This document shows positions 42,472-52,009 of a DNA stretch of 64,000 nt, piece after piece (position 1 is the stretch's first letter; each line of letters starts with the position of its first letter). A program made the position numbers and the translations under genes. The DNA is taken from assembly GCF_016863035.1 (NCBI RefSeq), contig NZ_BOOC01000035.1:61328-125327 (forward strand), read 5' to 3'. Source of the DNA: Microbispora corallina. Its GTDB lineage: Bacteria; Actinomycetota; Actinomycetes; Streptosporangiales; Streptosporangiaceae. The notes beneath the pieces are model-generated. The model ran no database searches and was not told the DNA's origin. It saw only the letters and a program-made list of their open reading frames with translations.

Positions 42472-43928
42472 GGGAGGTCGATCGCCGCGTAGGTGACGTC
42501 GAGGTACTCAAGGATGCCCTCGTGCGACCCCTCCTTGCCGATCCCCGACTGCTTCACGCCTCCGAACGGAGCAGAGGGGTCCGAGATCAGACCACGGTTG
42601 ATGCCGACCATCCCCGTCTCCAGCCCCTCGGTGAACCGGAGCGCCCGCTGGAGGTCACGGGTGAAGACGTATCCGACCAGGCCGTGCTCGGTGTCGTTGG
42701 CCTTCGCCATCACCTCGTCGTCGGACGTGAACGAGATGATCGGCGCCACCGGGCCGAAGATCTCCTCCTCCAGGATCGGCGCGTCTTCGGGCACGTCGAC
42801 GAGGACCGTGGGCGGGTAGAAGTGGCCCGGCCCATCCGGACGCTCGCCGCCCACCAGGACACGGGCGCCGCGATCGACCGCGTCGGTGACGAGCTCGTCG
42901 ATCTTGGTGACCGAGGCCTCGTCGATCAACGCCCCGACGTCCACGCCGTCGTCGAGACCATGACCCACCGAGAGCGCACCCATCCGCTTGGCGAAGCGCG
43001 TCGTGAACTCCTCGAGCACCGGCTCCTCGACGTAGATTCGGTTGGCCGCGATGCAGGACTCCCCGATGTTGCGCATCTTGGCCACCATGGCACCGTCGAG
43101 CGCGACGTCCAGGTCCGCGTCGGCACACACGATCAAGGCCGCGTTGCCGCCCAGTTCCATGGAGGTGCGCAGCACGTTGTCCGCCGCCTGTCGTAGCAGC
43201 ACGCGCCCGACCTCGGTCGACCCGGTGAACGAAAGCTTGCGGGTCCGGCGGTCGGCCAGCAGCGCTGAGACCACCTCGCCGGCACGCTTGGTCGTCACGA
43301 CGTTGACGACGCCCGGGGGAACGCCGACCTCCTCCATGATGCGGGCCAGGAGCAGCATGGTGAGTGGCGTCTGGGCCGCCGGCTTGGTGATCGTCGTGCA
43401 GCCCGCCGCCAGCGCAGGAGCGATCTTGCGGGCGCCCATGGCCAACGGAAAGTTCCAGGGCGTCACGAAGACGCACGGTCCGACCGGCTTCGGCACGGTG
43501 AGGATACGATATCCACCAGCGGGAGCGGTGTTGTAGCGTCCCTCGACGCGCACCGCCTCCTCGGCGAACCAACGGAAGAACTCGGCGCCGTAGGCCACCT
43601 CTCCCCGGGCCTCGGCGAGCGGCTTGCCCATCTCGAGCGTTATCAGCCGGGCGACCTCCTCGGATCGCTCGGTCAGTGCCCGGTACGTCGCGGTCAACAA
43701 CTCTGACCGTTTCCGCGGCGGGGTCGCCGCCCACTCCGCCATCGCCTTGCTCGCCGCGTCCAGAGCGGCGAGCCCGTCAACGACGCCGGCGTCCGCCACC
43801 TCGGCGATGGTCGTGCCGGTGGCCGGGTCCTCGACGGCAAAGGTGGCTCCGCCGGCGGCGTCGCGCCAGGCGTCGCCGATCCGGAGCCGCCGGTGCTCGG
43901 GGGCCAGGACGTTCATCGGGTCACTCAA
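42468..43928 (-). CDS. NAD(P)-dependent aldehyde dehydrogenase (succinate-semialdehyde type)
   Basis: 486 residues with all ALDH motifs: VFVTPWNFPLAMGARKIAPA, KLSFTGSTEVGRVLLRQAAD, the general-base Glu in SMELGGNAALIV, the catalytic Cys in NIGESCIAANRIYVEEPVLE, and EEEIFGPVAPIISF. The MNxGLxSxPxAPFGGVKQSG-like end (GLISDPSAPFGGVKQSG) places it near the GabD/succinate-semialdehyde group. I take TTG 43928 as start because AGGAGG stands seven bases before it; ATG 43916 is the alternative. It leads the three-gene catabolic tail of the transporter operon. Confidence 0.9.
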   Translation of the reverse strand: MSDPMNVLAPEHRRLRIGDAWRDAAGGATFAVEDPATGTTIAEVADAGVVDGLAALDAASKAMAEWAATPPRKRSELLTATYRALTERSEEVARLITLEMGKPLAEARGEVAYGAEFFRWFAEEAVRVEGRYNTAPAGGYRILTVPKPVGPCVFVTPWNFPLAMGARKIAPALAAGCTTITKPAAQTPLTMLLLARIMEEVGVPPGVVNVVTTKRAGEVVSALLADRRTRKLSFTGSTEVGRVLLRQAADNVLRTSMELGGNAALIVCADADLDVALDGAMVAKMRNIGESCIAANRIYVEEPVLEEFTTRFAKRMGALSVGHGLDDGVDVGALIDEASVTKIDELVTDAVDRGARVLVGGERPDGPGHFYPPTVLVDVPEDAPILEEEIFGPVAPIISFTSDDEVMAKANDTEHGLVGYVFTRDLQRALRFTEGLETGMVGINRGLISDPSAPFGGVKQSGIGKEGSHEGILEYLDVTYAAIDLP

Positions 43929-44194
43929 AGCGTCGCCTCCTGTGATGTTCTTGGTGATGTCCGGCGTGACCTCGGCGATCGCGTCACGCGCGTTGACGAA
44001 CGGTTCACACGACCTCGTCTGGGTCGAGGTCGCCGAGCGGGTCGAACGTGGCCGTGGCCCTGGCGCAGGGCGACGCCCCGCGCCACCGATCGCCTTCTCG
44101 GGTCATGGCTGCTTCAGCGTCGTCAGGCTGTGCTCACCCGTGGCGCCGAGGCTCGATCGCCACGTGCGGGCGCATGGTGACGTCGCCGCCCTGG

Positions 44195-45271
44195 TTACCT
44201 CCCGGCCTCGGACAGCGCCAGCCCGGTGCCCGCATCGAACAGGTGCGCACGGTCCAGGTCGACCGTGACAAGCAGCCGCTCGCCCGGCGTACCGGTGACA
44301 GTGGGCCGTGCCTTGACCTTGAGGATCTCCGTCCCCACTCGGACGTCGACCACCGTTCGGTCACCGAGCGGCTCAAGGCCGTAGAGCTCACCCGACAACG
44401 ACGCGTCCCCACGCTGCTCGACGGACAGGTCCTCCGCGCGCAGGCCCAGCAGCAGCGGACGACCGTCCTCAGCCGTGGTCCAGCGGGGCCGCGGCAGCGT
44501 CCAGCCTTCCGCCCCGACCAGACGATCTCCCTCGGCGTGGCAGGCGAGCAGGCTGATCGACGGGCTCCCGACGAAGCCTGCGACCCACTGGTTGGCTGGA
44601 CGCTCGTACACCTCGGTCGGCGTTCCGACCTGTTGCACCTTCCCCTCCTTGAGGACCGCGACCTGGTCGGCCATGGACAGGGCCTCGACCTGGTCGTTGG
44701 TCACGTAGACGAAGGTTCCCCCGAGGCTCCGGTGGATGCGGGTGAGCTCGGTGCGCATCTCGACGCGGAGCTTGAGGTCGAGGTTCGTCAGCGGCTCGTC
44801 CATGAGGAACGCGCGCGGGCGGCGGACCAAGGCCCGGGCCAGGGCGACACGCTGCATCTCACCGCCCGACATCTGCGCGGGACGACGCTGCAGCAGACGT
44901 TCGATGTGCAGCAGGCTCGACATCTGCTCGACGGCAGCGGCGATCTCGCTCGAAGAACAGCGGCGTGCCCGCAGCGGCGAAGCGATGTTCTCGTACGCGG
45001 TGAGTCGCGGGTAGAGGGCGTAGCTCTGGAACACCATGGCCAGGTCGCGTGCGGCCGGGGCGTCACCGGTCGCGTCCCTCCCGTCCAGGTGCACCGACCC
45101 GGCGTCAAGCTTCTCAAGGCCGGCGATCGCTCGCAGGGTCGTCGTCTTGCCTGCCCCGGAGGGCCCGAGCACGACGAAGAACGAGCCGTCCGGCACGTCC
45201 AGCGTCACCCCGTCCAGGGCTTGGACTTTGCCGAAGGACTTGCGCAGCCCGTGCACTGCCACGGTTCCCAT
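44195..45271 (-). CDS. MalK/UgpC-type ABC transporter ATP-binding protein (1)
   Basis: 358 residues. Walker A is VLGPSGAGKTTTLRAIAGLE, the signature is MSGGEMQRVALARALV, Walker B is AFLMDEPLTNLD and the switch His position reads VYVTNDQVEAL. There Asn replaces the usual His, so this subunit may hydrolyse ATP poorly. A C-terminal TOBE/regulatory domain follows. Its start overlaps the stop of the second ATPase gene by one base. The two ATPases probably form a heterodimer, as in glycerol-3-phosphate or polyol importers of the GlpST kind. Confidence 0.92.
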   Translation of the reverse strand: MGTVAVHGLRKSFGKVQALDGVTLDVPDGSFFVVLGPSGAGKTTTLRAIAGLEKLDAGSVHLDGRDATGDAPAARDLAMVFQSYALYPRLTAYENIASPLRARRCSSSEIAAAVEQMSSLLHIERLLQRRPAQMSGGEMQRVALARALVRRPRAFLMDEPLTNLDLKLRVEMRTELTRIHRSLGGTFVYVTNDQVEALSMADQVAVLKEGKVQQVGTPTEVYERPANQWVAGFVGSPSISLLACHAEGDRLVGAEGWTLPRPRWTTAEDGRPLLLGLRAEDLSVEQRGDASLSGELYGLEPLGDRTVVDVRVGTEILKVKARPTVTGTPGERLLVTVDLDRAHLFDAGTGLALSEAGR

Positions 45272-46338
45272 CAGGCCACCAGCTCTTCCGTGCTCACGTC
45301 GTAGACCGGCGGGGGCCCGCCGGTGTGCCGCAGCCCGACCGGTGCGTCAGCAGCGAAACGGACAGTCGGTGGCATCCGAACCCGTACGTCGCGCTGGTCG
45401 CCGTGGTCAACCACGTAGATGATTTCGTCGCCCAGCCACTCCGCCGAGACCACGCGGGCCGGGGCCGAACGATCCGCCCCTGGTTCTGTGACTTCCAGCG
45501 CCTCCGGCCGGACGCCTGCGACCAGGCGACGGTCGCGCGGCAGGCCTGGCGGTGGCGTGAGGACCAGTCCGCCCTGACTGCGCAGCTTCCCGTCGGCCAC
45601 CTCCACCTCGATCAGGTTCATCGGCGGGGAGCCGATGAACGCGGCGCAGAAAAGACTCGCCGGACGGTCGTAGACCTCCAGCGGCGTGCCGATCTGCTCG
45701 ACGCGGCCCTTGTTGAGGATGGCGATTCTGTGACCGAGCGACATCGCCTCGACTTGGTCGTGGGTGACGTAGACCATCGTCGTCCCCAGCTCCCCCTGCA
45801 GGTGCTTGATCTCCGTGCGCATGTCCGCCCTCAGCTCCGCGTCCAGATTGGTGAGGGGTTCGTCCATGAGGAAGGCGCGCGGTCGTCGCACCAGGGCGCG
45901 AGCAAGCGCGACGCGCTGCTGCTCCCCGCCGGACAGCCGGTGCGGTCGCCGGTCCAGGAGCGGACCAAGCCGCATCAGCCGGGCGGCCTCGTCGACCCGC
46001 TCGTGCACCTCCGACTTGGGCAGTCCCTCGGCCCGCAGCGGGAACGCCAGGTTGTCGCGGGTTCTCAGATGCGGGTAGAGAGCGTAGAACTGGAACACCA
46101 TGGCGATGTCGCGCTCGGCGGGCGGCAGGTCGTTGACCAGCGTGTCGCCGATGCGGATGTCGCCCGTCGTCTGCCTCTCCAGGCCGGCTATGGCCCGCAG
46201 CGTGGTCGTCTTGCCGCAGCCCGAAGGGCCGAGCATGACGAACAGCTCGCCGTCGCCGATGGACAGGTCCACGTGATCAACTGCGACCGTCCCGTCCGGG
46301 TAGCGCTTGTGCAGGGCGGTCACCTCGATGCCCGCCAT
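45271..46338 (-). CDS. MalK/UgpC-type ABC transporter ATP-binding protein (2)
   Basis: 355 residues. Walker A is MLGPSGCGKTTTLRAIAGLE, the signature is LSGGEQQRVALARALV, Walker B is AFLMDEPLTNLD and the switch His is intact in VYVTHDQVEAMSL. The C-terminal domain contains PLEVYDRPASLFCAAFIGSP as in UgpC. It overlaps the permease stop and the next ATPase start by one base each, so all parts are translationally coupled. Confidence 0.92.
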   Translation of the reverse strand: MAGIEVTALHKRYPDGTVAVDHVDLSIGDGELFVMLGPSGCGKTTTLRAIAGLERQTTGDIRIGDTLVNDLPPAERDIAMVFQFYALYPHLRTRDNLAFPLRAEGLPKSEVHERVDEAARLMRLGPLLDRRPHRLSGGEQQRVALARALVRRPRAFLMDEPLTNLDAELRADMRTEIKHLQGELGTTMVYVTHDQVEAMSLGHRIAILNKGRVEQIGTPLEVYDRPASLFCAAFIGSPPMNLIEVEVADGKLRSQGGLVLTPPPGLPRDRRLVAGVRPEALEVTEPGADRSAPARVVSAEWLGDEIIYVVDHGDQRDVRVRMPPTVRFAADAPVGLRHTGGPPPVYDVSTEELVA

Positions 46339-47249
46339 CAGCGTCGCACCGCCCCGAGCGTCACACCGGCGACGAGGTGCTTGCGCACCAGGTAGGCGAA
46401 GACGAGCACCGGTAGGGCGAACACCAGGGAGGCGGCGGCCACGAGACCCCAGTCCACAGTGGTGCCACCGATGAGGCCGGCGATGGCGGGTGGGGCCGTC
46501 CGCACGTTGTCGCTGGAGGTGAGGAAGATGGCGAACACGAACTCGTTCCAGGAGAAGATGAGTGCGAAGACCGCCGTCGCGGCGATGCCGGGCAGGAGCA
46601 GGGGAAGGGTGAATCGCCGGAACGCCTGCAAGCGGGTGTAGCCGTCGAGCATGGCGGCATCCTCGTACTCCGCGGGCACCTCGTCGACGAACCCCTTCAT
46701 CATCCAGATCGTGAACGGGACGTTGAACGCGGCGTAGATGAGGATCAGGCCGAGCTTGCTGTCGATGAGTCCGACCTGGCGGTACATGAGGAAGATCGGG
46801 ATCACGACCACCACGGGCGGCATGAAGCGCGTGGACAGGATGAAGAACAGTTGGTCCTTCTTGGCCTTCACGCCGAAGCGTGAGTAGGCCCAGGCCGCCG
46901 GGACCCCCAGCACGGTGGCCAGCACCGTGGAGACCCCGGCGACCAGGACGGAGTTGAGGAACGAGACGGACAAGGCCGAGCGACCGCCGCCGGAGGTGAC
47001 GAACACGTCCTTGAAGTGGTCCATAGTGACCTTGAAGCCGAAGAACTTGGCCGGGATGGCGTAGACGTCCCGGTTCTCCTTGATGGACGTCTCGATCATC
47101 CAGAGCACCGGAAAGAGCATCACGACGGCCAGCACGGTCAGCAGCGCGACCTCCAGCACGGAGCGGCCCCGGCCGCCAAGGCGGCGCGCGGAGGGCGTGT
47201 GATCCCGGGCAGGACCTGTGGCCACGGCCTCGTCGACGGAGACGGCCAT
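46338..47249 (-). CDS. Carbohydrate ABC transporter permease (MalG type)
   Basis: 303 residues with six membrane helices. The EAA loop reads EVPAEYEDAAMLDGYTRLQA followed by FRRFTLPLLLPG, the MalG pattern. ATG 47249 overlaps the stop of the partner permease (ATGA). It transports a sugar or polyol together with the partner permease and the two ATPases. Confidence 0.92.
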   Translation of the reverse strand: MAVSVDEAVATGPARDHTPSARRLGGRGRSVLEVALLTVLAVVMLFPVLWMIETSIKENRDVYAIPAKFFGFKVTMDHFKDVFVTSGGGRSALSVSFLNSVLVAGVSTVLATVLGVPAAWAYSRFGVKAKKDQLFFILSTRFMPPVVVVIPIFLMYRQVGLIDSKLGLILIYAAFNVPFTIWMMKGFVDEVPAEYEDAAMLDGYTRLQAFRRFTLPLLLPGIAATAVFALIFSWNEFVFAIFLTSSDNVRTAPPAIAGLIGGTTVDWGLVAAASLVFALPVLVFAYLVRKHLVAGVTLGAVRR

Positions 47250-48199
47250 CAGTCCTCCTTGAGCTTGTTCAAGTAGCGCAGGTAGAGCTGCGTGAGGACG
47301 ATGACGACGAGGACCATGAGGATCCCGTACGCCGAGGCGGTTCCGGTGTTGAAGCCCAGGAACGCGACCTTGTAGACGTGGAACGACAACGTCTCGGTGG
47401 AGACCCCCGGACCTCCGCTGGTGAGGATGTAGACGAGGTCGAACAGCCGGAAGGCCTCGATGGCCCTGAACAACACAGCAATGAGGAGCAGCGGCCACAC
47501 CAGCGGAAGAGTGATGGTGCGGAACCGGAACCACTCGGACGCCCGGTCGATCGAGGCGGCCTCGTACAAGTACTTGGGGACCGCGGTGAGGCCCGCGAGT
47601 GCGATGAGCATGATGAACGGCGTCCATTGCCAGGTGTCGACCACGATCAGGGAAATCAACGCCGTTCGCTGCCGGGTGAGCCACTCCACCTGTCCCAGGC
47701 CGAGCGAGCCGAGCATGCTGTTGATCACGCCGAACTGCGCGTCGAGCATGAATCGCCAGAACAGCCCGACCACGACCGGCGACAGCATCATCGGAACCAG
47801 GAACAGAGTGGTCAGCAGTCCTCGTCCGTGCACGCGCCGTGAGATCAGGTAGGCGATGGCGAAACCGAGCACGGTCTGCAGGGTGACCGCGCCGACCACG
47901 TAGATCAACGTCGTCAGGGCCCTCAGGTGGACCTGCGCCGAAGTCAGGATGGCGGTGTAGTTCCCGAACCAGATGAAATTGGCGGGCCCCCCGCGGGTGG
48001 CCGAGTAGTCGGTGAAAGACAGGTACAGCGCCCACAGCAACGGGAACACCGACATCGCGAGCAACAGCAGCAACGCGGGGGAGATGAAGGCCACGGCGAG
48101 CCAGCGGTCGCTCAAGTGGCGGGACCGACCCGGTGCAGGCGGCGTCGCGGACGCCACCTGCCCGGGGTGGTCGATCGTCAGAGGGACGGGGTCACTCAC
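47249..48199 (-). CDS. Carbohydrate ABC transporter permease (MalF type)
   Basis: 316 residues with six membrane helices. The first is LAVAFISPALLLLLAMSVFP, and the EAA loop reads YLYEAASIDRASEWFRFRTI followed by TLPLVWPLL. The start is GTG 48199, overlapping the solute-binding protein stop (GTGA). A longer open frame upstream is a shadow of the binding-protein gene. Confidence 0.92.
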   Translation of the reverse strand: MSDPVPLTIDHPGQVASATPPAPGRSRHLSDRWLAVAFISPALLLLLAMSVFPLLWALYLSFTDYSATRGGPANFIWFGNYTAILTSAQVHLRALTTLIYVVGAVTLQTVLGFAIAYLISRRVHGRGLLTTLFLVPMMLSPVVVGLFWRFMLDAQFGVINSMLGSLGLGQVEWLTRQRTALISLIVVDTWQWTPFIMLIALAGLTAVPKYLYEAASIDRASEWFRFRTITLPLVWPLLLIAVLFRAIEAFRLFDLVYILTSGGPGVSTETLSFHVYKVAFLGFNTGTASAYGILMVLVVIVLTQLYLRYLNKLKED

Positions 48200-49614
48200 A
48201 GTCCGCCGCCGCCCTTGTGGCTGCTGGAGTCGAGCACGGCCTGCTGCTCCTTGGCGATGTCGTCGAGCGCGTCCTTCGGCTTCTTCGCGCCGTTGAGAGC
48301 CGCGTTCACGTTGGTGTTCTCGATGTCGACGAGGCGCGCGTACTCGGGCACGTTCCACATGTCCCGCATCCGCGGAACCGAGTCGGTGTACACCTGGTTG
48401 AACGGCTGGGCATTGAGGAACTCGGGCGACTCCAGGGCGTCCGTACGCGATGGCACGCCACCAGCCGCGGCCCACTTCTTCTGGATGTCAGCCTGCTCGA
48501 ACCACTTCATGAAGTTCAGGGCCTCCGCCTGGTTCGCCTTGGGCGAGTAGGCCGACACGTGCATCCCCATGCCACCGAGAGGCACCAGGTTCGTCTTCTG
48601 GCTCGGCAGGGGGGCAAAACCCAGCTTGTCGAGAATCTGCTCCCGCGTGGTGCCGAGCGTCGACTGCTTCGGGTCAAGCAGGCCGCCGCTCGCGGCGATC
48701 CAGTTGAACGCGATGCATGCCTTGCCCTGGGCGACCGCCGCGTTCACCTCGTCGATGAACCAGTTGCCCGAGCCCTTGGCGGTCAGCGGCTTCATCTTGT
48801 TGACCAGGACGTCCATCGCCTCCTGGCCCGCGGCGTCGTTGAGGACGCCCTCGATCTTGCGCGTCTTGGAGTTCCAGAGGTTGCCGCCGTAGACGCCGTT
48901 GACCGTGTTGTAGGTTACGGCCGCGGCGTCGGAGCCGTTGGCCTGGTGGAAAGCCAGCCCGCTGACGCCAGGGTGGTCCGCCTGGCACTTCGCGGCGACT
49001 GAGATCATCTCGTCCCAGGTCTGCGGTGGCTTGTCGCCGATCAGGTCCTTGCGGTAGATCATCGTCCAGGTGTCGCCGAGCAGCGGCAGTCCGTACAGGC
49101 TGGCGTTTTCGTCGCGCTTCCCGGTCTCCGCCTGGGGGAACTGGCCGTAGGCCGCCAGGAGGTACGGGTTGTAGGCCTTGACGTCGATGTTCTTCTTGAC
49201 GAAGTCGGTGATGTCGAGGATGTTGCCGTTCGTCACGGCCTCGCCGATGTGCTGCGAGTCCAGGATCGGGATGTCGAAGTCGGTCTTGTGCGCTGCGAAC
49301 TGGGTGAACATCGCGTCGTGCCAGTTCGCGTTCGGCACGGTCTTGACCTTGATGGTCACGTTCGGCCGCTCTTTGGTGTACTCCGCGTTCGCGAAGGCCT
49401 CCAGCGCGTGGGCGGGGGGCCAGTCGAACCAGATGAAGCTGAGGGTCAGCGGGTCCTTGGTGAGCTCCGGGATGGTCGCCGGCGCCTTGGGGGCGCTCGC
49501 GCCGTCGCCCTGGCCGCAAGCCGCCATGGACGTGGCCACCAACATGGCCGCCGTCGCCAGCTGCACCTTTCGACGGGGAACGGACAGTCGTCCTATTCGC
49601 TTCGGATACCGCAT
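48196..49614 (-). CDS. Extracellular solute-binding lipoprotein of the carbohydrate ABC transporter
   Basis: 472 residues with a signal peptide and lipobox ending MAAC. The mature protein has the family-1 binding-protein pattern (PLTLSFIWFDWPPAHALEAF; YGLPLLGDTWTMIYRKDLIG; YSPKANQAEALNFMKWFEQA). The ligand cannot be told from sequence. It is the first gene of the transporter-dehydrogenase operon, with GAGAAG before the ATG. Confidence 0.92.
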   Translation of the reverse strand: MRYPKRIGRLSVPRRKVQLATAAMLVATSMAACGQGDGASAPKAPATIPELTKDPLTLSFIWFDWPPAHALEAFANAEYTKERPNVTIKVKTVPNANWHDAMFTQFAAHKTDFDIPILDSQHIGEAVTNGNILDITDFVKKNIDVKAYNPYLLAAYGQFPQAETGKRDENASLYGLPLLGDTWTMIYRKDLIGDKPPQTWDEMISVAAKCQADHPGVSGLAFHQANGSDAAAVTYNTVNGVYGGNLWNSKTRKIEGVLNDAAGQEAMDVLVNKMKPLTAKGSGNWFIDEVNAAVAQGKACIAFNWIAASGGLLDPKQSTLGTTREQILDKLGFAPLPSQKTNLVPLGGMGMHVSAYSPKANQAEALNFMKWFEQADIQKKWAAAGGVPSRTDALESPEFLNAQPFNQVYTDSVPRMRDMWNVPEYARLVDIENTNVNAALNGAKKPKDALDDIAKEQQAVLDSSSHKGGGGL

Positions 49615-50007
49615 CTTCTCGCCTGCTTTCTGGGTGGGGACCTCTGGAGCCTTGCTGCGTGCTTCGCCGAGCAGTGCTGGGGGGTTGTTCAGGCGTGTTG
49701 CCGGCTGTCGCAGGGGCTGACCCGCAGACCGGCGTCACGAGTACGCCGCGACGTAATGGGGCTTCAAGCAGTCGAGAAGTCCTTCGGTCCTTATCGGCCC
49801 GGTGGCGAATTGAGTAGGACGTCGAGCATGCTCATAGGAGCTCCAACTGACCGAAGCGGAGCGATGGCGGGGGGTTCCGCAATGGGTGGAGGATGGCCGG
49901 CATCCGCCACCTTTCCTATACGATCCGAATGAGGGCGTCAACATCTCGCAGCGTTGCGACCGAAATCAACAGGTTCCCGAAAACGTCAGAAAGGACCTCG
50001 CGTCACG
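49615..50007. other. Divergent promoter region between binding protein and GntR gene
   Basis: These 393 bases contain no gene. They hold the back-to-back promoters of the transporter operon and the GntR-type gene. GAGCATGCTC at 49824-49833 is a perfect palindrome and a candidate regulator site. Confidence 0.5.
49824..49833. promoter_or_regulatory. Candidate GntR-type operator palindrome
   Basis: GAGCATGCTC is a perfect ten-base palindrome in the divergent promoter region, 210 bases from the transporter start. Its assignment to the adjacent GntR-type regulator rests on position alone. Confidence 0.3.
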
Positions 50008-50748
50008 ATGGACGACGAAGCGATGATCGCGCGGGGCCGTGGGGCCATGACGGGCGGAACGCCGCCGGGAAGATCTCGCGGCCGGCTTGCCGACGAGGTG
50101 TACGACACACTGCTCGGACAGCTGATGTCGCTACGGATCGAGCCTGGCTCCCGCGTCACGATCGACGTCCTGGCCCGAGAGCTGGGGGTCTCGCAGACGC
50201 CGATCCGGGACGCTCTGAACCGCATGGAGGCTGAGGGCCTGGTCGTGCGTGTGCCCCATGCCGGCTATCGCATTCCCCCCCAAATAACCCGTCAGCGATT
50301 CGAGGACATGCTTGAGCTCCGCCTGCTCCTCGAGCCGGCAGCGGCGCGCAGATCCGCCGAACGCGCATCCTTGAAGCAGGTGGCCGGCCTGCGACGGTTG
50401 CTGGAGGAGATGGCGGAGCTGGAGGGGGGCAACGGGCTCATGGCCTATGGCGCCTTCGGGCTACGCGACGCCGCTTTTCACGATCTGGTCGCCCTGAGCG
50501 CGGAGAACCAGGTCATCCGCGAAGCGCTCGCTCGCCTGCACACGCACGTGCACCTGTTCCGGCTTCTCCACGACGCCCAGGTCACGCACTTGGCCATGGC
50601 CGAGCACGAAGAAGTTCTGGCCGCGATCGCCGCGCGCGACCCCGACGCCGCCGCCTACGCCATGCGTCGGCACATCCTGCTGTCCGGCGAGCGGTTCCGG
50701 CGATTGTTCGACATCAAGGGCGCGGACGGGATGGCGGTAAAGGCTTGA
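50008..50748 (+). CDS. GntR-family regulator, FadR/FCD subfamily
   Basis: 246 residues. The winged helix reads DEVYDTLLGQLMSLRIEPGS, RVTIDVLARELGVSQTPIRD and ALNRMEAEGLVV. The FCD domain carries metal-ligand positions in AAFHDLVALSAENQVIREAL and in MAEHEEVLAAIAARD and MRRHILLS. I choose ATG 50008, behind AAAGGA; an earlier start at 49954 lacks a ribosome site. It diverges from the carbohydrate transporter operon and precedes the DJ-1 gene, so it probably controls both. Confidence 0.9.
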   Translation: MDDEAMIARGRGAMTGGTPPGRSRGRLADEVYDTLLGQLMSLRIEPGSRVTIDVLARELGVSQTPIRDALNRMEAEGLVVRVPHAGYRIPPQITRQRFEDMLELRLLLEPAAARRSAERASLKQVAGLRRLLEEMAELEGGNGLMAYGAFGLRDAAFHDLVALSAENQVIREALARLHTHVHLFRLLHDAQVTHLAMAEHEEVLAAIAARDPDAAAYAMRRHILLSGERFRRLFDIKGADGMAVKA

Positions 50749-50781
50749 CGGGCGGGCTGGGCCGAGGAATGCTAACGCAAC

Positions 50782-50801
50782 CGGATCGGATCGGATCGGA
50801 T
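50782..50801. repeat. Four-fold CGGAT microsatellite
   Basis: CGGAT is repeated four times without a break, 34 bases before the DJ-1 gene start. Slippage here could change the spacing between promoter and gene. Confidence 0.7.
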
Positions 50802-50835
50802 CCACCTCACCCGCCTCAGATGCGAGGAGAAGCAG

Positions 50836-51405
50836 GTGCCCAGAGCGCTGCTCCTCACCGGCGACGCCGCCGAGGAGCTCGACACCATGTATCCCTACTA
50901 TCGCGTGCAGGAGGGCGGCTGGGACGTCGACGTCTCCTCACGGACGATGCGTGACGTTCAGCTGGTCATCCACGAGTTCGACCCCAACTCCGACGCCTAC
51001 GTGGAGAAGAACGGCCGAAAGCTGCCGGTCGACGTACCCTGGGCCGAGGTCGACGTCGAACGCTATGACGCCCTCATCATCCCTGGGGGACGTGCCCCCG
51101 AGTGGATCCGGGTCGACGCCGACGTCAGGCGCATCACCGAGCACTTCTTCGCGCGCAACCTCCCGATCGCGCTGGTCTGCCACGGCGCGCAGGTACCGGC
51201 CGTGTACGGGCTGCTGAAAGGCCGGAAGACGGCCTGCTTCCCCCCCATCACCGGTGACATGGAGAACGCGGGCGCGACGGTCATCGACGCTCCCGACGTC
51301 GTGGACGGCAACCTCGTCTCCTGCCGGGGCTGGCCCGACATGCCGCAGTTCGGCAGGGTGATGATGGAGGTCTTCTCGAAGTCCATCAACTCCGCATCGG
51401 CATGA
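50836..51405 (+). CDS. DJ-1/PfpI-family protein
   Basis: 189 residues, start GTG 50836 behind GAGGAG. The DJ-1 core is visible: RALLLTGDAAEELDTMYPYY, YDALIIPGGRAPEWIRVDAD and the nucleophile elbow LPIALVCHGAQVPAVYGLLK with its Cys followed by His. Members include glyoxalase III and deglycase-type enzymes and cysteine peptidases of the PfpI kind. The last 96 bases occur again at 58252-58347 as part of a longer direct repeat. Confidence 0.9.
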   Translation: MPRALLLTGDAAEELDTMYPYYRVQEGGWDVDVSSRTMRDVQLVIHEFDPNSDAYVEKNGRKLPVDVPWAEVDVERYDALIIPGGRAPEWIRVDADVRRITEHFFARNLPIALVCHGAQVPAVYGLLKGRKTACFPPITGDMENAGATVIDAPDVVDGNLVSCRGWPDMPQFGRVMMEVFSKSINSASA

Positions 51406-51572
51406 GCACACGTGAGGTGTCGACTGTGACGGAACTTCGGACCGCCACAGTCGACGGCTCCCCCGTCCACATCCTGGAAAGCGGCACCGGCCCGCGGTGC
51501 TGATGCTGCACGGCTCCGGGATCCGGTACGACCGGAGCCGGCGCCTGGGCGACGACGGCACAGGCACTGACT
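51310..51572. repeat. Left copy of a direct repeat (DJ-1 end plus hydrolase start)
   Basis: This stretch matches 58252-58512 closely. The first 96 bases (end of the DJ-1 gene) align without gaps, and the following hydrolase start aligns with two one-base gaps. The two copies lie about 6.94 kb apart and bracket the two large ThuA-domain genes. Confidence 0.8.
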
Positions 51573-51889
51573 GGCGACCGGCGCATGATGCAGGCGGTGG
51601 CGCAGGCCGGCCAATGGCCGGGCTCGTCGGCTCGATCGTGGCCAACCTGTTCAACCCGCGAGTGATCGTCATCGGGAGCTACTTCGCCTCACTGGCCGAG
51701 TGGCTGCCCCACGCGCAGGATCAGCTGCAGCGGCTCGTGGTGGCCGCCCCCGCCGCCCAGTGCCGATTCGTCGCCTCCACGCTCGGCTTCGGCGCCGCTT
51801 CCCGCGGCGCCGCGAGCATGGTGGTCAACCGGATCATCGACGACCCGACCACGATCATGGATTCACCACCCCGGCCGACAGCCTGCTGA
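51426..51889 (+). pseudogene. Chimeric relic: alpha/beta hydrolase start joined to ROK-family end
   Basis: From GTG 51426 the sequence matches the intact hydrolase at 58367 (TVDGSPVHILESGTGP), but one G is missing in the GGGCCC tract, so the frame stops after GTGPRC. The similarity ends near 51572. From about 51594 a different frame reads GLVGSIVANLFNPRVIVIGS, YFASLAEWLPHAQDQLQRLV and CRFVASTLGFGAASRGAASM, the C-terminal end of ROK-family regulators or sugar kinases. A deletion joining two genes explains the hybrid. Confidence 0.7.
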
Positions 51890-52009
51890 CGGCCCCCACA
51901 GGCCTGGAGACGGCACCTCTCCAGCAACCGCAATGTCCGCAAACAAGCGGCAACAAGCGCGGCGGCGCGCGCCTTGCCTGACGTCCCCCCGGTCAGGAAA
52001 GGGTTTCCC

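Noticed and set aside
43929..44194. Short minus-strand frame reading TFDPLGDLDPDEVV
   Set aside because: Only about 33 codons, with no recognised family; it may be another relic but cannot be supported.
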